Source of the DNA: Gynuella sp050296195
Lineage (GTDB): Bacteria; Pseudomonadota; Gammaproteobacteria; Pseudomonadales; Natronospirillaceae
Reading direction: 5' to 3' (one strand)
Assembly: GCF_050296195.1 (NCBI RefSeq)
Contig: NZ_JBNKRB010000062.1
Length of the DNA stretch: 64,000 nucleotides
A program made the translations under genes and the position numbers. Positions within the stretch are counted from its first letter, which is position 1. Each line of letters begins with the position of its first letter. A model generated the notes under the pieces. The model was not told the DNA's origin and ran no database searches. It was given only the letters and a program-made list of their open reading frames with translations. Shown here piece by piece: positions 9,160-18,100 of this stretch.

Positions 9160-9792
9160 TCATTGCCTCAATATGATCACCAGAAATTGTGCTGGACCAT
9201 GCGCGCCATATGCCAGCGTCTGCTGAATATCCGCTGTTTTACTTGGGCCGGAAATCATAATCAGATTTGTCGGTAACGGAGTCTGTTGTTGGCACATGAA
9301 TGCCGCCATATCTGCAAAACCATCACTCTCCCGAACGATAACCACGTGACAGGGGGGTACCAGTGACAGCGCCCGGGGTTCATGCTCTGAGGATTGCAAT
9401 ACAACTGTGCCGGTTTCAGCAATCCAGCCAACAGCAGAAGTGATTCCCATGTCCAGATGATGGAACAGCTCAGAACGATGTTGCACCACACTTGTGGGGC
9501 TTCTCCACTGATATTCTTTGATGGCTCTAAACTGCGTCAAATGTTCGGCCAGCCAGTTATGGTCCGAACAACTGTACGAACGAACACCGAGTTTTCGACA
9601 ATAGCTTTCCAGCGAGCTTGCCAACTCATCCGGCTGGATTAACATCACGTCTCCGTGCACCGCCTCCAGAGAATGTTTAAATTGGGAGAACATGTCCTCG
9701 GCAGATATCTCTTGAACAGTGGTTTCCGGTTCAGAATGCCTGACTGGAGAGACTGAACGTAACCTGGCCAATATCGCATCACGACTGCTCAT
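9160..9792 (-). CDS. lutC: LutC/YkgG-type LUD-domain protein, L-lactate oxidation
   Basis: 210 residues from the ATG at 9792, which overlaps the lutB stop as ATGA. A longer reading upstream exists but runs through lutB. It carries the LUD domain with SAVGWIAETGTVVLQSS and SLVPPCHVVIVRESD, as in LutC. It is part of the three-subunit iron-sulfur L-lactate dehydrogenase complex that makes pyruvate. The four-base overlap shows translational coupling. It is the last gene of lutABC. Confidence 0.93.
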   Translation of the reverse strand: MSSRDAILARLRSVSPVRHSEPETTVQEISAEDMFSQFKHSLEAVHGDVMLIQPDELASSLESYCRKLGVRSYSCSDHNWLAEHLTQFRAIKEYQWRSPTSVVQHRSELFHHLDMGITSAVGWIAETGTVVLQSSEHEPRALSLVPPCHVVIVRESDGFADMAAFMCQQQTPLPTNLIMISGPSKTADIQQTLAYGAHGPAQFLVIILRQ

Positions 9793-11195
9793 GATCGGGA
9801 CCTCCTCTGACGCATCTGTTGATGAAGGGTTTGTTTTGAAAAAGCCGGCTTGCGACGCTTCCAAGTCCAGGGGCCAAGGTTGTTTGGTAACAGAGGGTGT
9901 ATACGACTGAAAATACGCAATCCCAGCCGATAGAGTTTTGGATGGACATTAGCAAAGCGCCAGAATACCCAGACAAATTTTTCGCGCTTTTTGGCGCCGT
10001 TTGGTGTGACCTCTGAGGCCTGTCGACGCCATCGCTGCAGTAGTTCCGGAATCGGGATTTTCACGGGACACACTTCACCACACGCGCCGCACAGGGTCGA
10101 TGCTGTGGGTAGATGGGCAGTATGCATCAGGCCCTGAAGATGGGGCATGAGTATTTTGCCGATCGGCCCGGGATAGGTCGTGTCATATGCATGACCACCA
10201 ACACGGCGATACACAGGACAATGATTCATACAAGCGCCGCAACGAATACATTGCAGCGTCTGTCGCTGTTGTTCATCTGTATATGCCTGGCTGCGACCAT
10301 TATCGAGCAGTATCAAGTGTACCTGCTCGGGACCATCTAAATCAGCACCGCGTCTCGGACCGGAAATCATATTGACATAGGTACTGATATTCTGACCGGT
10401 AGCAGAACGGGTCAGCACATGTAGCAGTGGTGGCAGGTCAGTCAATGACGCAACAACCTTTTCAATGCCCATAAACGCAATATGCACCTTCGGCATCGTC
10501 GTTGACATACGTCCATTGCCTTCATTCTCCACGAGACAAAGCGTACCGGTCTCAGCCACAGCAAAATTAACCCCTGAAACACCAATATCAGCGGTCTCAA
10601 AAGCATGTCGCAGCACGCGTCGACCAATACGAATCAACTCATCGACATCCTCGGTATACTGAATGCCAGGTATCTTATCTACGAACAGCCGGGCGATTTC
10701 CTGTTTGGTTTTATGAATCGCCGGCATGATGATATGTGAAGGTGTCTCACCAGCCAGCTGAACAATGTATTCACCCATATCTGATTCAAGACACGACATC
10801 CCGGCAGCAATTAACACATCGTTCAGATGGATTTCCTCTGACACCATGCTTTTACCTTTGACCACGCTGGTGGCTTTTTGCTGCCGGCAGATATCAAGGG
10901 CAAGTGCACTGGCCTGCTCACCATTCTCAGCCCAGTGCACTTGAATACCATTGGCCTGACAACGGCTTTCCAGTTGTTCAAGTAACTCAGGAAGACGCGA
11001 CAAAGCGCTTTTTTTAATCGCTGAAGCCTGTTGACGGCGCTGTTCAAAAACGGCCTGATCCGGAAACTGGATACGCCGCTTTTCCTGTAAATAATCCATG
11101 GCTCCAGCCAGACCGGATTGCAAAACCGGGTTGTTCAATGCGTCCTGAACACCGTCTCGCCAATACTCTGCAGATGTGTACCGTGGTTGGCTCAT
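9789..11195 (-). CDS. lutB: LutB/YkgF-type iron-sulfur subunit, L-lactate oxidation
   Basis: 468 residues. An N-terminal LUD domain (with GVSGVNFAVAETGTLCLVENEGNGRM) is followed by two ferredoxin-type clusters: CIRCGACMNHCPVYRR near residue 313 and LCGACGEVCPVKIPIPEL near 363, then a basic C-terminal tail. It is the electron-transfer core of the Lut complex. Its start overlaps the lutA stop by four bases and its end overlaps lutC, so the three genes form one tight operon read leftward. Confidence 0.96.
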   Translation of the reverse strand: MSQPRYTSAEYWRDGVQDALNNPVLQSGLAGAMDYLQEKRRIQFPDQAVFEQRRQQASAIKKSALSRLPELLEQLESRCQANGIQVHWAENGEQASALALDICRQQKATSVVKGKSMVSEEIHLNDVLIAAGMSCLESDMGEYIVQLAGETPSHIIMPAIHKTKQEIARLFVDKIPGIQYTEDVDELIRIGRRVLRHAFETADIGVSGVNFAVAETGTLCLVENEGNGRMSTTMPKVHIAFMGIEKVVASLTDLPPLLHVLTRSATGQNISTYVNMISGPRRGADLDGPEQVHLILLDNGRSQAYTDEQQRQTLQCIRCGACMNHCPVYRRVGGHAYDTTYPGPIGKILMPHLQGLMHTAHLPTASTLCGACGEVCPVKIPIPELLQRWRRQASEVTPNGAKKREKFVWVFWRFANVHPKLYRLGLRIFSRIHPLLPNNLGPWTWKRRKPAFSKQTLHQQMRQRRSRS

Positions 11196-11938
11196 AACTG
11201 ACCTGCCTGTTGTAATTGTTGATGAACCCAGGACGCAATGTGCATACCTGCAAGAGCCTCACCCCGCCAGGACAAATGACCATTAATATTCAGCATACAG
11301 GCGCAGTCAGCGCTTACCAGGGCATCGGGGTTTTGTGCCAGAATAGCATCACACTTATCAGACACCATGGCAGTGGAAATTTCTTTATGCCGAACGGCAA
11401 AGGTGCCACCAAAGCCACAGCACTCAGATTCTCTGACGTGAGTTTGCACACTCGCACCCGGAGCCTGCTGAAGCGCTCGCGAGACTGTTTCAAACGTACC
11501 CATTTCACGTCGCGCAGTACAACTGGTATGCAATACCACTTTTTCGACAGTGTCAGTATCCGGCCAGTGAAAGTTCGGATGATTGAAAACAAACTCACTC
11601 CATTCAATGACTTTCTGGCTGAATATTTGAGCAGAATCTCCCAACAATCGAGGGTAATGATGTTTCATCATGCCGGCACAGGAACCAGACAATACGACCA
11701 CCGGCCAGGGTTCTGGAAACAATGCGGCCTGCTGAGCTGCCACGGTTGCCGCTTCCTGTTCAAATCCGGAAGTATATGCGGGTTGTCCGCAACAACTCTG
11801 ATCCTCTACATAAACCACTTTCAAACCAAGACTTTCAAGTACTTCAGTGGCATGAATACCAGCCTCCGCAAAAGCCAGATCAACGACACAGGTACCATAA
11901 AGATAAACATGAGTGAATGATGAATAATCCAAGGACAT
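11192..11938 (-). CDS. lutA: LutA/YkgE-type CCG-domain protein, L-lactate oxidation
   Basis: 248 residues with two cysteine-rich CCG domains: VYVEDQSCCGQPAYTSGF near 48 and VRESECCGFGGTFAVRH near 165, as in heterodisulfide-reductase-related subunits. It is the first gene of lutABC. No lactate permease gene is visible in this window. The divergent FadR-type regulator starts 336 bp away. Confidence 0.95.
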   Translation of the reverse strand: MSLDYSSFTHVYLYGTCVVDLAFAEAGIHATEVLESLGLKVVYVEDQSCCGQPAYTSGFEQEAATVAAQQAALFPEPWPVVVLSGSCAGMMKHHYPRLLGDSAQIFSQKVIEWSEFVFNHPNFHWPDTDTVEKVVLHTSCTARREMGTFETVSRALQQAPGASVQTHVRESECCGFGGTFAVRHKEISTAMVSDKCDAILAQNPDALVSADCACMLNINGHLSWRGEALAGMHIASWVHQQLQQAGQL

Positions 11939-12263
11939 AGCAACACCATTGTGGTTATTTCAATTCGGGCGACAATCGCTTTTTAACATTAGCTATTTTT
12001 AAATTTGTTTACAGCAGTGGCACACAGTTAATTTGATTCGACTTATAGCTAGTAGACTGAAAACACCACAAAACTATATAACCTGTTCATCATGAGCAGG
12101 TTATCCATACTGACTTAACACAAGTAGCTGGAGGCAGGATTCGGCGAAAATACCGTTGGCCTCCGGGGGTTTTTGCTTCTGGTCAGTCAAACCGTCCTGA
12201 TGCGCACTGCCACAAGTGCAGTGTTTTGTCAGGTAATTGATAACCATTACACAAATTTCATAG
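11939..12263. promoter_or_regulatory. Divergent lutA / regulator promoter region
   Basis: Spacer between the outward-reading lutA and the FadR-type regulator. Next to the lutA start at 11945-11955 is ACCA-N3-TGGT, an inverted repeat with the half-sites in the opposite order to the operator at 12264. I see no clean -35/-10 pair, so the promoters are inferred from geometry only. Confidence 0.5.
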
Positions 12264-12274
12264 TGGTCAGACCA
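12264..12274. promoter_or_regulatory. FadR-subfamily operator TGGT-N3-ACCA
   Basis: The perfect palindrome TGGTCAGACCA fits the TNGTNNNACNA consensus of FadR-type GntR regulators (LldR, PdhR, FadR). It directly abuts the proposed start codon of the regulator gene, so autoregulation is likely. It occupies the place where a ribosome site would be, so an upstream start (ATG at 12200) remains possible. Confidence 0.7.
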
Positions 12275-13006
12275 ATGCCGCAATATCGTTCAGAAGAGAT
12301 ACGTGATTTACTGCTGCAACAACTCCAGGACGGTGCCATCGCCACCGGCGAACGCCTGCCATCAGAGCGTCAGCTGGCCCAACAGTATACTGTCAGTCGT
12401 CCGATTGTACGTGAGGCCTTGCAGGCCCTCAAAAGTCAGGGATGGGTGATCAGTAAGCGTGGTGGAGGTACTTATGCAGCCAATGGCCTGGAGCGTTCCG
12501 CACCGACTCTGCTGCCTGAGCATATGGACAGAAACATCGACTTGCAGGAAGAGTTATTGGAATATCGCTATGCACTGGAAGGACAGACTGCCTACCTGGC
12601 CGCACAACGGGCTTCAGAGGCTGATCTGAAAAAACTTGAACGGGCGTTCTTACGGTTACAGCAGGCCCATCAGCTAAAAGATGCTCAACAAGAAGCCACC
12701 AGTGATGCAATCTTTCATCTCGCCATTGCAGAAGCAAGCCAGAACCGGGTGTTGCATTACAGTCTACAGACACTGTTCGATTTGTTGAGACAGCATATCA
12801 GCAGCAACATAGGCAGCCTGTCGCGGCGACCAGAAACCCGCCTCACTCTGATCCGCCAACATCGCAGAATATTTGATGCCATACACAGACGCCAGCCCGA
12901 ACGGGCTCGCGAAGTGGTTTATGAGCATCTCGATTTCGTCAAACGCATACTTACGGACCTCGCCGAAGAGCAACAACGTGTTAAAGAGCTATCCGGAGCC
13001 CGTTAA
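12275..13006 (+). CDS. GntR/FadR-family regulator of the lut operon (LldR/LutR-like)
   Basis: 243 residues from the ATG at 12275. The winged helix comprises SEEIRDLLLQQLQDGAI, ATGERLPSERQLAQQY, VSRPIVREALQALKSQGWV and the wing SKRGGGTYA. The C-terminal FCD domain has the acidic/His metal-site pattern DAIFHLAIAEAS and later HRRIFDAIHRR. Position next to lutABC suggests lactate-responsive repression. An upstream ATG at 12200 would add 25 residues of weak character. The 3' end overlaps the convergent peptidase gene by four bases. Confidence 0.88.
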   Translation: MPQYRSEEIRDLLLQQLQDGAIATGERLPSERQLAQQYTVSRPIVREALQALKSQGWVISKRGGGTYAANGLERSAPTLLPEHMDRNIDLQEELLEYRYALEGQTAYLAAQRASEADLKKLERAFLRLQQAHQLKDAQQEATSDAIFHLAIAEASQNRVLHYSLQTLFDLLRQHISSNIGSLSRRPETRLTLIRQHRRIFDAIHRRQPERAREVVYEHLDFVKRILTDLAEEQQRVKELSGAR

Positions 13007-13518
13007 CGATCCGTCAACATTTTGCCGGGATCCAGATAAAACGCTTTTTTATACCCCTGGCTGGTGCGATCTGTTTTCCAGGGAAAAGGGATCATCCTCA
13101 CAACCGAATAATGCAGATGAGGAGGTTTGCCTTTGGCATTGCCACTGTCGCCGAGAGAAGCGATTTTGTCACCGGATGCAACGACAGAAAATATCGACGT
13201 ATCAATCGTATTAAGGTGAGCAAAATAATGCAGGTGCCACTTGGGACCTAACACCAGAACAACATTACCACCTAAACGAATCTGCCCTGTATACAGAACC
13301 AGACCATCGGTAGTACTCAATACGTCAGTACCGGTTTTGCCAAAGATGTCGATCCCCTTATGGACTCCAGAGACTCCCCATGGTTCATACCAGAACGATT
13401 TTGGATTCCAGTCCCGTTGACTGGCACCGGCAACCGGAATGACTATTCGTTCCGGCAAACAATATCCCACCACTATCAGCACCAGAATACAGATGGCAAA
13501 CAAATACTTCTTTTTCAT
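13003..13518 (-). CDS. Membrane-anchored M23 peptidase-like protein
   Basis: 171 residues. It has an N-terminal anchor (KKKYLFAICILVLIVVGYC) and then a LytM/M23 fold: HKGIDIF with the first zinc His and Asp, LHYFAHLNTI, and PPHLHYSV with the H-x-H pair. It probably cleaves peptidoglycan cross-links in the periplasm. The catalytic residues look complete. It converges with the regulator gene. Confidence 0.88.
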   Translation of the reverse strand: MKKKYLFAICILVLIVVGYCLPERIVIPVAGASQRDWNPKSFWYEPWGVSGVHKGIDIFGKTGTDVLSTTDGLVLYTGQIRLGGNVVLVLGPKWHLHYFAHLNTIDTSIFSVVASGDKIASLGDSGNAKGKPPHLHYSVVRMIPFPWKTDRTSQGYKKAFYLDPGKMLTDR

Positions 13519-13530
13519 GAACTCAGATTA

Positions 13531-13562
13531 GATAACATGCGAAAAACAATTCGCATGTTATC
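13531..13562. repeat. Perfect 13-bp inverted repeat upstream of the M23 gene
   Basis: GATAACATGCGAA, a six-base spacer and TTCGCATGTTATC, 12 bp upstream of the peptidase start codon. It has no T-run, so it may be an operator or a leader hairpin rather than a terminator. Confidence 0.6.
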
Positions 13563-13732
13563 ACTCAAATAACAGACTGGTCGAAATTATATGGCGATGA
13601 AAAAATCTGAAACCAACGGCTTGGCATCAGCGCTTATCTCTCTGAATCTGAATGCGTAATGCTCGCAGATTTCAAAGTGTGCCCAGACTCAACAGTTTGC
13701 TGTCCAATCCGTCGAACTGACACGCTTCATCG

Positions 13733-13999
13733 CTATGGCGCAATACCCATCTCATCCAGTCGCATCAGTATTGCCGTCTTCCGCTCTCTGGCGATCTGCT
13801 GCCAATGCATGTGTTCCTGTGCTCCCAACATGGCGTATAAAAAATTCAACCCTACGCCTGGAACACTCTGCCTCAACGTTAGATACAACTCAAACGGATC
13901 CGACGCCATAAATTCCTCGACTGATGAGATGCCGGCACGCTTGAGTATTTCCTCGCTTTTTTTTCCAAGTCCCTGCAGTTCCCGAATTCTCATATTCAT
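13733..13999 (-). CDS. TfoX C-terminal-domain protein
   Basis: 88 residues matching the stand-alone TfoX C-terminal domain: IRELQGLGKKSEEILKRAGI, a helix-hairpin-helix-like GLGKKSE, then SSVEEFMASDPFELYLTLR and a C-terminal HWQQIARERKTAILMRL helix. The N-terminal TfoX domain is absent, as in many genomes. The role is unknown; a competence link is only by family name. It sits 20 bp downstream of the GNAT gene, probably in one transcript. Confidence 0.8.
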   Translation of the reverse strand: MNMRIRELQGLGKKSEEILKRAGISSVEEFMASDPFELYLTLRQSVPGVGLNFLYAMLGAQEHMHWQQIARERKTAILMRLDEMGIAP

Positions 14000-14019
14000 A
14001 AACCGGATTATTGATGTTG

Positions 14020-14469
14020 TTAATGATCCAAACGCAATTCCATCGGCTGAAACGAAATACCCTCCACCGTTCCCAACGGCCCGGATTCTTCGAACCCAAG
14101 CCGTTTATAGACAGGTACTGCATAGATAGACGAACGCAGGCGAAATACTTTTGCAGGAGTCTGACTTCGGGCATGCAGCCATAGTTTTCGGGCAATACCG
14201 TTACCCTGAAAAGCTTCTGCCACAAACAAATGGTATAGATAATCCCCATGTTTTATAGACAGATAACCAACAATCAAACCATCTTGCTCAACGACATAAT
14301 TCTGAAATTCTGAGCTGATCAGTCGCTGTGCAAACGCACTTTCGGTCAGCGTCTCACTAAACCAATCTGGTAACCTGACATTGGAGTCATCCAGATAGAA
14401 ATGCGTCAGTGACATTACCAGATTCCTGATTTCTTCCAAATCCTCCAAAAGGGCCTTACGTATATTCAT
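14020..14469 (-). CDS. GNAT-family N-acetyltransferase
   Basis: 149 residues. The acetyl-CoA loop is visible in LFVAEAFQGNGIARKLWLHA (Q/R-x-x-G-x-A type), after the beta-strand pair NYVVEQDGLIVGYLSIKHG. The substrate is unknown. It is the first gene of a likely two-gene unit with the TfoX-C protein. Confidence 0.85.
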   Translation of the reverse strand: MNIRKALLEDLEEIRNLVMSLTHFYLDDSNVRLPDWFSETLTESAFAQRLISSEFQNYVVEQDGLIVGYLSIKHGDYLYHLFVAEAFQGNGIARKLWLHARSQTPAKVFRLRSSIYAVPVYKRLGFEESGPLGTVEGISFQPMELRLDH

Positions 14470-15167
14470 TTTGATTCTTCTTTTAAATAAGTTACCAAGC
14501 TACCAATTACTGAAGCCCGAGCAGATATGGCGTTAATCAGTAAGGTAAGTAAATTTTTAGCTAACAATGACAAAATCATTCAACGTTTCTTATCCGCCAA
14601 AGGATGGAGCCTTACACCTGATATGCTTCCGAAAAACAGGAATAGTTTCGATGCAGGCGAAGAAGTAACCGCTCGCAAAACCAAAGTTTACTAATGTAAA
14701 CAAACATTTGAGATAGTGCCGCCTTCTGACAAAAGCTTACCGAACAAATCAACCTCTGGAATCCACTGATGCACCGACAGGCTTACTAATGATTCAACTC
14801 AGAGAGCCGCAACAACAAACCACTCACTATGCCAATTCTCATCCCTTCAGCTACCGATATAAAAACATCTTTGACCCGATGGTCAATAAATCCTGACACA
14901 ATAGATTTTGCAATAAAGATATATTGCCGTTTCAACGTACTGCATGACAACTCAGACGATAATATTTGTCCCTCAACAAACTATTTTTTTAAGACAAGTT
15001 CACATCTATATCAAAAATATTCCGTCATACAGATTTATGCCATATATAAATCTATCACCGAGAGCATTAATTCAGTAAATCAAAAACCAGGAGACTGATT
15101 TAGAAGAGATGGGCTGAATGACTATTGCAGCCCATAAAATTGAGGGACATCAGATGCTCAGGTCAAA
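14470..15167. other. 698-bp low-coding region between GNAT and hrpA
   Basis: Mostly AT-rich. It holds one small plus-strand frame at 14527-14694, listed separately, and another at 14829-15098 with Ser/Ile/Asn-rich, unconvincing composition. No RNA gene or repeat was recognised. Confidence 0.4.
14527..14694 (+). CDS. Possible 55-aa small protein or gene remnant
   Basis: ATG to TAA, beginning MALISKVSKFLANNDKI and continuing to a Lys-rich end ARKTKVY. The amphipathic first half and ordinary codon use make it more protein-like than the surrounding frames. A weak GAGCAG precedes the start. It has no recognised family and may be a C-terminal remnant. Confidence 0.25.
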   Translation: MALISKVSKFLANNDKIIQRFLSAKGWSLTPDMLPKNRNSFDAGEEVTARKTKVY

Positions 15168-18100
15168 TCAGCCAACCTGATCAATGATAGACTGCCATAA
15201 TTTACTCAACCGTTTGTCCGACACCGGTTGTATGGTACCTATGGTTTGAGCGAATAATGAAATGCGGTACTCTTCTATCAACCAGCGGAATGTATTGAGA
15301 TCTTCGTTGACACGTTGTTCCTGTTCAAGCTTGCGGTCCAGGTCACTATATTTCTGCCACCAGTCAGCCAGCTCATCAATCATCAGTTGTTCATTCGCTG
15401 GTACGCCTTTGGAACGATCCATTCTCGCGTGAATTGCCTGAATATAACGGGGATATTGCTGCAACCAGTGTTTGGGAGTACGTGCGACAAACCCTGCCTG
15501 AGTCAGATTTTCCAACTGGCTTTTAATATCGGCATACATAAAAGCCAATACAAAATTTACTTTCTTACGGGTCGATTTCAGAATTTCTGTTCGCGCTTTA
15601 AGAATATCAAACACCAATTGCGCCACTTCTTTGCCAACGTTATTAATTTCTCCGCTACCCAGTTTTTTCAGCGCATCCCATTCCTGTTCGTTACGGGGTA
15701 AACGTTCATGTTGTTGTTTCCATGGTTCAATAAATGTCCATTTGAAAACTCCAGTCATCAGGTCATGGCGGAACTGTTGTGCATTTCCAATGGGAGCATA
15801 CACCAGCTCAAGCTGTTTAAAGTTGCGCAGATCCTGTTTCAGAAAATCCTCCTGGCTGCGAAAGTTCATTCTTAACAGCTGAATCAATGCCAGCTCATGC
15901 TGACACTCTGCGTAATCGCCACCATTAAACATTTCCAGAGCGACGCCTTTTTCGGAGTATTGCAATGCCGGAAATACTTTGACCTGGATACCACCTCGTT
16001 TGACCAACTCTTCCCGAGCCAGCGGCCGGTCAGGAAAGTCAGTGAAATAGTGTTTCTCAACAGCACGCTTTTGACTGGCAGATGGGCTGATGGGAAGCTC
16101 TGTAGCAATGCTGCGCAGCTCTTCCAGATTACGGCCCTGTCGGATGATCTTGCCGTGCTGATTAATGACCTGAATATTGAGTTTCAAATGAGATTCAATA
16201 TTTTCGGTATCCCACTGATCTCTTGGAATCTTAACCCCTGTCATACGCAATAACTGATGAGCCAGGGCGTCGCACAGATCTCCATCTCCAAACACTAGAT
16301 TCGGCAGTGCAGCGTCGATGAAATCCGGTACCGGAACAAAGTTTTTACGCAAACTTTTGGGCAGTGCTTTGACCAGGGCAATACACTTTTCTCTCAACAT
16401 TCCGGGAACCAGCCATTGAATCCTGGCTGCTGATACCTGATTGATTGCCTCAACCGGCAGCCGGATACTGACGCCATCAGCCTCACTGCCAAGTTTGAAT
16501 TCGTAATTGACCGGTACGTATATGCCCCCCAGATCCATCACTTCAGGGAACTGATCAGGCCCCAATTGAGTGCCGTCTTTTCGTAACAGCGTTTCCCGGG
16601 TTAAATACAATAAACGATCGTTACCTTTTTGCTTCAGCCAATGCTCGAAACCTGAGCCATTAACAATCCCCTCCGGAATGTGCTGATCATAGAATTCAAA
16701 CAGAACCTGGTCATCCACCAGATACTCATGCCGCCGGGATTTGGCTTCCATCTGTAAGATTTCATCAATCAGCTTTCCGTTATGCGCATAAAAGGCCGCA
16801 CGGGTCTGATAATGATTTTCCACCAGTGCAGAACGAATGAAAATTTCTCTCGAAACAACCGGATCAACCGCACCATAGTGCACGCGTCGCTTGCCAATAA
16901 TGATCAGGCCATATAACGATACCTGCTCCTGAGCAATTACCTGAGCACGTTTCTGTTCCCAATGGGGTTCAAAATATTGTTTTTTGACCAACGACCGGGC
17001 CAGCGGCTCTATCCATTCCGGTTCTATGCGGGCAACCATACGGGCGAATAATTGACTGGTTTCCACCAGTTCTCCCGCCATTATCCATTTAGGTCGTTTC
17101 TTGCTGACACTGGAACCAGGGTGAATCATACAGGCGCGACCACGTGCAGCAGTATACTGACGCTCTTCCTTCCAGGCTGCGATCTGACTAAGCAAACCAG
17201 ACAACAATGCGCCATGAATTTGCTGATAACCAGCTTCACTTTCGTTTTCCACCAGCCCCAGTTCTTTACAGGCAAGATGCAGCTGCCGGTGAGTATCCCG
17301 CCATTCTCGCATGCGTAAATAATGCAAGAAGTTCTGCTCACAGTATTTACGCAACTGATTCTGGCTTAGCTCCAGACGCTGTTGTTCATAGCGATTCCAT
17401 AGATTTATCAGGCTCAGGAAATCAGAGTCTTTATCGGCATCCTGAGCATGTTTCTGCTGGGCTTGCTGTTGTTTTTCCTGAGGCCTTTCCCTTGGATCCT
17501 GTATGGCCATCGCACTGACAATAATCAGCACCTCTCGCAGGCTTTTCTGCTGATGGGCCTCCAACAGCATGCGGGCCAAACGCGGATCCAATGGCAAGCG
17601 CGCCAGTTTCAGGCCAAGTTTGGACAACTGGCCATTAACGGTAACCGCGCCAAGCTCGTTTAATAAAGTATAACCATCTTTGACAAAACGGCTGTCGGGC
17701 ATATCTACAAATGGAAATTTTTCTATTTCCCCCAATCGCAGGTACAACATCTGCAGGATGACCGACGCGAGATTGGTTCTCATGATTTCGGCATCGGTGA
17801 ACGCCGGGCGATTGTTAAAGTCCTCCTCCGAATAGAGGCGGATACACATCCCTTCCGATACCCGACCACAGCGTCCAGCCCGTTGATTGGCAGACGCTTG
17901 GGAGATTTTTTCAATTGGCAATCGTTGCACTTTTGACCGGTAAGAATAACGACTGATACGCGCGAGCCCCGGATCTATCACATAACCAATGCCAGGCACC
18001 GTCAGCGAGGTTTCAGCCACATTGGTGGACAAAACGATCCTACGACCGGAATGCGAAGAGAAAATCCGCTGCTGCTCGGCGGCACTCAAACGCGCGTACA

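Noticed and set aside
13659..14129. 156-residue plus-strand frame across the TfoX-C/GNAT genes.
   Set aside because: It lies opposite two genes with clear family motifs and has no motif of its own.
14829..15098. 89-residue plus-strand frame before hrpA.
   Set aside because: AT-rich, Ser/Ile/Asn-dominated sequence without ribosome site or motif; listed only as intergenic content.
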